Assembly: GCA_035578905.1 (NCBI GenBank)
Contig: JAQJVL010000249.1
Span: 41,001-105,000 of the forward strand
Reading direction: 5' to 3'
DNA length: 64,000 bases
DNA from: Stictocephala bisonia
Lineage: Eukaryota; Arthropoda; Insecta; Hemiptera; Membracidae
The position numbers were made by a program, and so were the translations under genes. The notes below the pieces were generated by a model that ran no database searches, was not told the origin of the DNA, and worked only from the letters and a program-made list of their open reading frames with translations. Below, piece after piece: positions 62,662 through 64,000 of the stretch (the first letter of the stretch is position 1; every line of letters starts with the position of its first letter).

Positions 62662-64000
62662 AAGAATCAAATCAAATCATTCTTTATTTTTTTACAACAC
62701 ATGATTGCATAATAGTGTCAATAATTTATAATAAACAGATCAATTTTTTTAGTAAATAAATACAAGATAGCCTACAATTAAAAACCAAACAAACTAGTTC
62801 TTACAAGCACTGCACTAGAAAAGCCAAGTCATGCCAGAGTCAAAAACTCCCCAACGCTGTAAAAGGCATGGGACACCAAATAGGCCTTGGACTGTTTTGC
62901 CAAATGATTTTATGCGACTTTCATTTCTTATTGAAAGAGGTAGTGCGTTGATGTGCCTGGAACCATTACATAACAGGGTTTTTTTTAAATTTAGTTTTAT
63001 GGTGATGAGGTATCAGGCCACTGTTATGATGAAGATTGTATTTGTGTTCCGGTTTATCAGCTCTAAAAATATGGATGTTTAGTTGAACATATAATAGGAC
63101 TCGATATATGTAGTTGGAAGGTAAGTACACTATTTTGCTTAAATAATTGCCTACAAGAAAATAATTGCTTAAATAATTGCCTACTAGGTTTTTTACAAAC
63201 AATTCTAAGTGCTTTTTTCTGAAGCCTAAATAATATGGATTTTCTTCTACATTCATGTCCCCAAATTTCAACCCCATAAGATAGAAAATGATAAACCAAC
63301 CCATAACAGGCAGTCAATAAGACCTGTTTATCCATACACAACGAAAGGTTTCTCGGGGCAAACATGCCTGATCCTATTCTACTACATACTGAATTAATGT
63401 GATTTTCATAATTTAAATTTCTGTCAATCTGAATTCCCAAAAATTTGTGTGTGTCTATTTATTTATCCTCCAGTAAGAATTCCGGCTAAACATTTTTTGA
63501 CTGTTGTTGTTATTTATTGTAAATTCAATTATTTGGGGTTTTTGGTCATTATCTAATAACCTGTTTTCCTCAAACCATTGCAACAATGAGGAAAACAGTT
63601 ACGTTGATGAAGCGTCCACCTCAAGTTCAGCATAGTTTTCAGCTAATACCGGAAGTGAGACATCATCTGCAAACAAGCAGACATTTCCATTTGTTATTTT
63701 TGAAGGAGGGTAATTTATAAACAGTAGAAATAGTAATAGACCAAGCACCGAGCCCTGAGGACTTCTCTGATAACATCAGCTACAGAAGATTGAGCCATTC
63801 TACTGATACCATCCTTGCCTATGTAAGGTACCTTAACAAATTGCTTCCTAGAACTCAGATAAGAGGAAATCCAAGAATAGGAATATCCTCTAAAACCTAT
63901 TCTTTCTAGTTTATTCAACACGCGATCTACCATATCAAAGGCTTTAGAGGTAGCCCTTTTTTAATCCAAAAAAGATTCCCACTGAAGGAATGCCTTTATC
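62662..64000 (-). mobile_element. Jockey-like non-LTR element, copy 2, runs off window
   Basis: Reading the minus strand from the window end: GIFFGL, then KAFDMVDRVLNKLERIGF (motif A, D at the KAFD position) and YSWISSYLSSRKQFVKVPY. A frameshift leads to SPQGSVLG (motif B, near 63,760), then CLFADDVSL (catalytic FADD, near 63,670) and LQWFEENRLL. After another frameshift come MGIQIDRNLNYENHINSV, LLTACYGLVYHFLSYGVEIW and FRLQKKALRIV (63,440-63,200). The left end is AATAAAGAATGATTTGATTT, the tail. A short duplication (AATAATTGCCTAC, near 63,140-63,185) and at least three frame breaks show it is inactive. The 5' part lies beyond the window. Confidence 0.85.

Overview
This window looks like intergenic, heterochromatin-like DNA from an arthropod, most likely an insect and possibly a hemipteran. 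The evidence is indirect: an AT-rich background, no operons or prokaryotic signals, and remnants of animal transposon families (hAT, IS630/Tc1/mariner of the DD82E type, Penelope-like, jockey-like and RNase-H-bearing non-LTR elements). I see no ordinary host protein gene and no tRNA or rRNA gene. The only long, intact, non-repetitive reading frame with a recognisable function is a 500-residue DDE transposase (8171-9673, minus strand).

Layout. 1-3.6 kb: a decayed Penelope-like element, then a decayed hAT element (1005-3617) with matching ends, a 7/8 target-site duplication and a large internal imperfect palindrome. 4.07-11.21 kb: a second hAT-type element with 14-bp perfect terminal inverted repeats and a perfect 8-bp target-site duplication. 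Nested in it is a DD82E ('Sailor'-type) transposon with about 755-bp inverted arms around the intact transposase. 11.2-15.6 kb: AT-rich DNA with a 57-bp tandem array. 15.65-17.73 kb: a 5'-truncated, GC-rich non-LTR retrotransposon with an RNase H domain and an 8-bp target-site duplication. 18.2-60.2 kb: a mosaic of unrelated tandem arrays with periods of 48, 36, 46, 102, 49, 46, about 95, 35, 38 and 33 bp. Between them lie AT-rich spacers, RT remnants (22.9-23.8 and 49.6-50.1 kb) and a probable Helitron-like non-autonomous element (47.4-48.1 kb). 61.3-64 kb: two jockey-like non-LTR elements on the minus strand, both ending in a (TTTGA)n-type tail, the second running off the window.

By summing the array spans I estimate that tandem repeats make up roughly 40% of the window. 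Several arrays have periods divisible by three and therefore carry long open frames on both strands. These look like by-products of the repeat rather than genes. The most notable items are the intact DD82E transposon nested in a hAT element with an exact footprint, the dispersed 36-bp repeat family that shares a boundary motif and appears to have inserted into a 46-bp satellite, and a noisy partial copy near 38 kb that may be an assembly or read-error patch.
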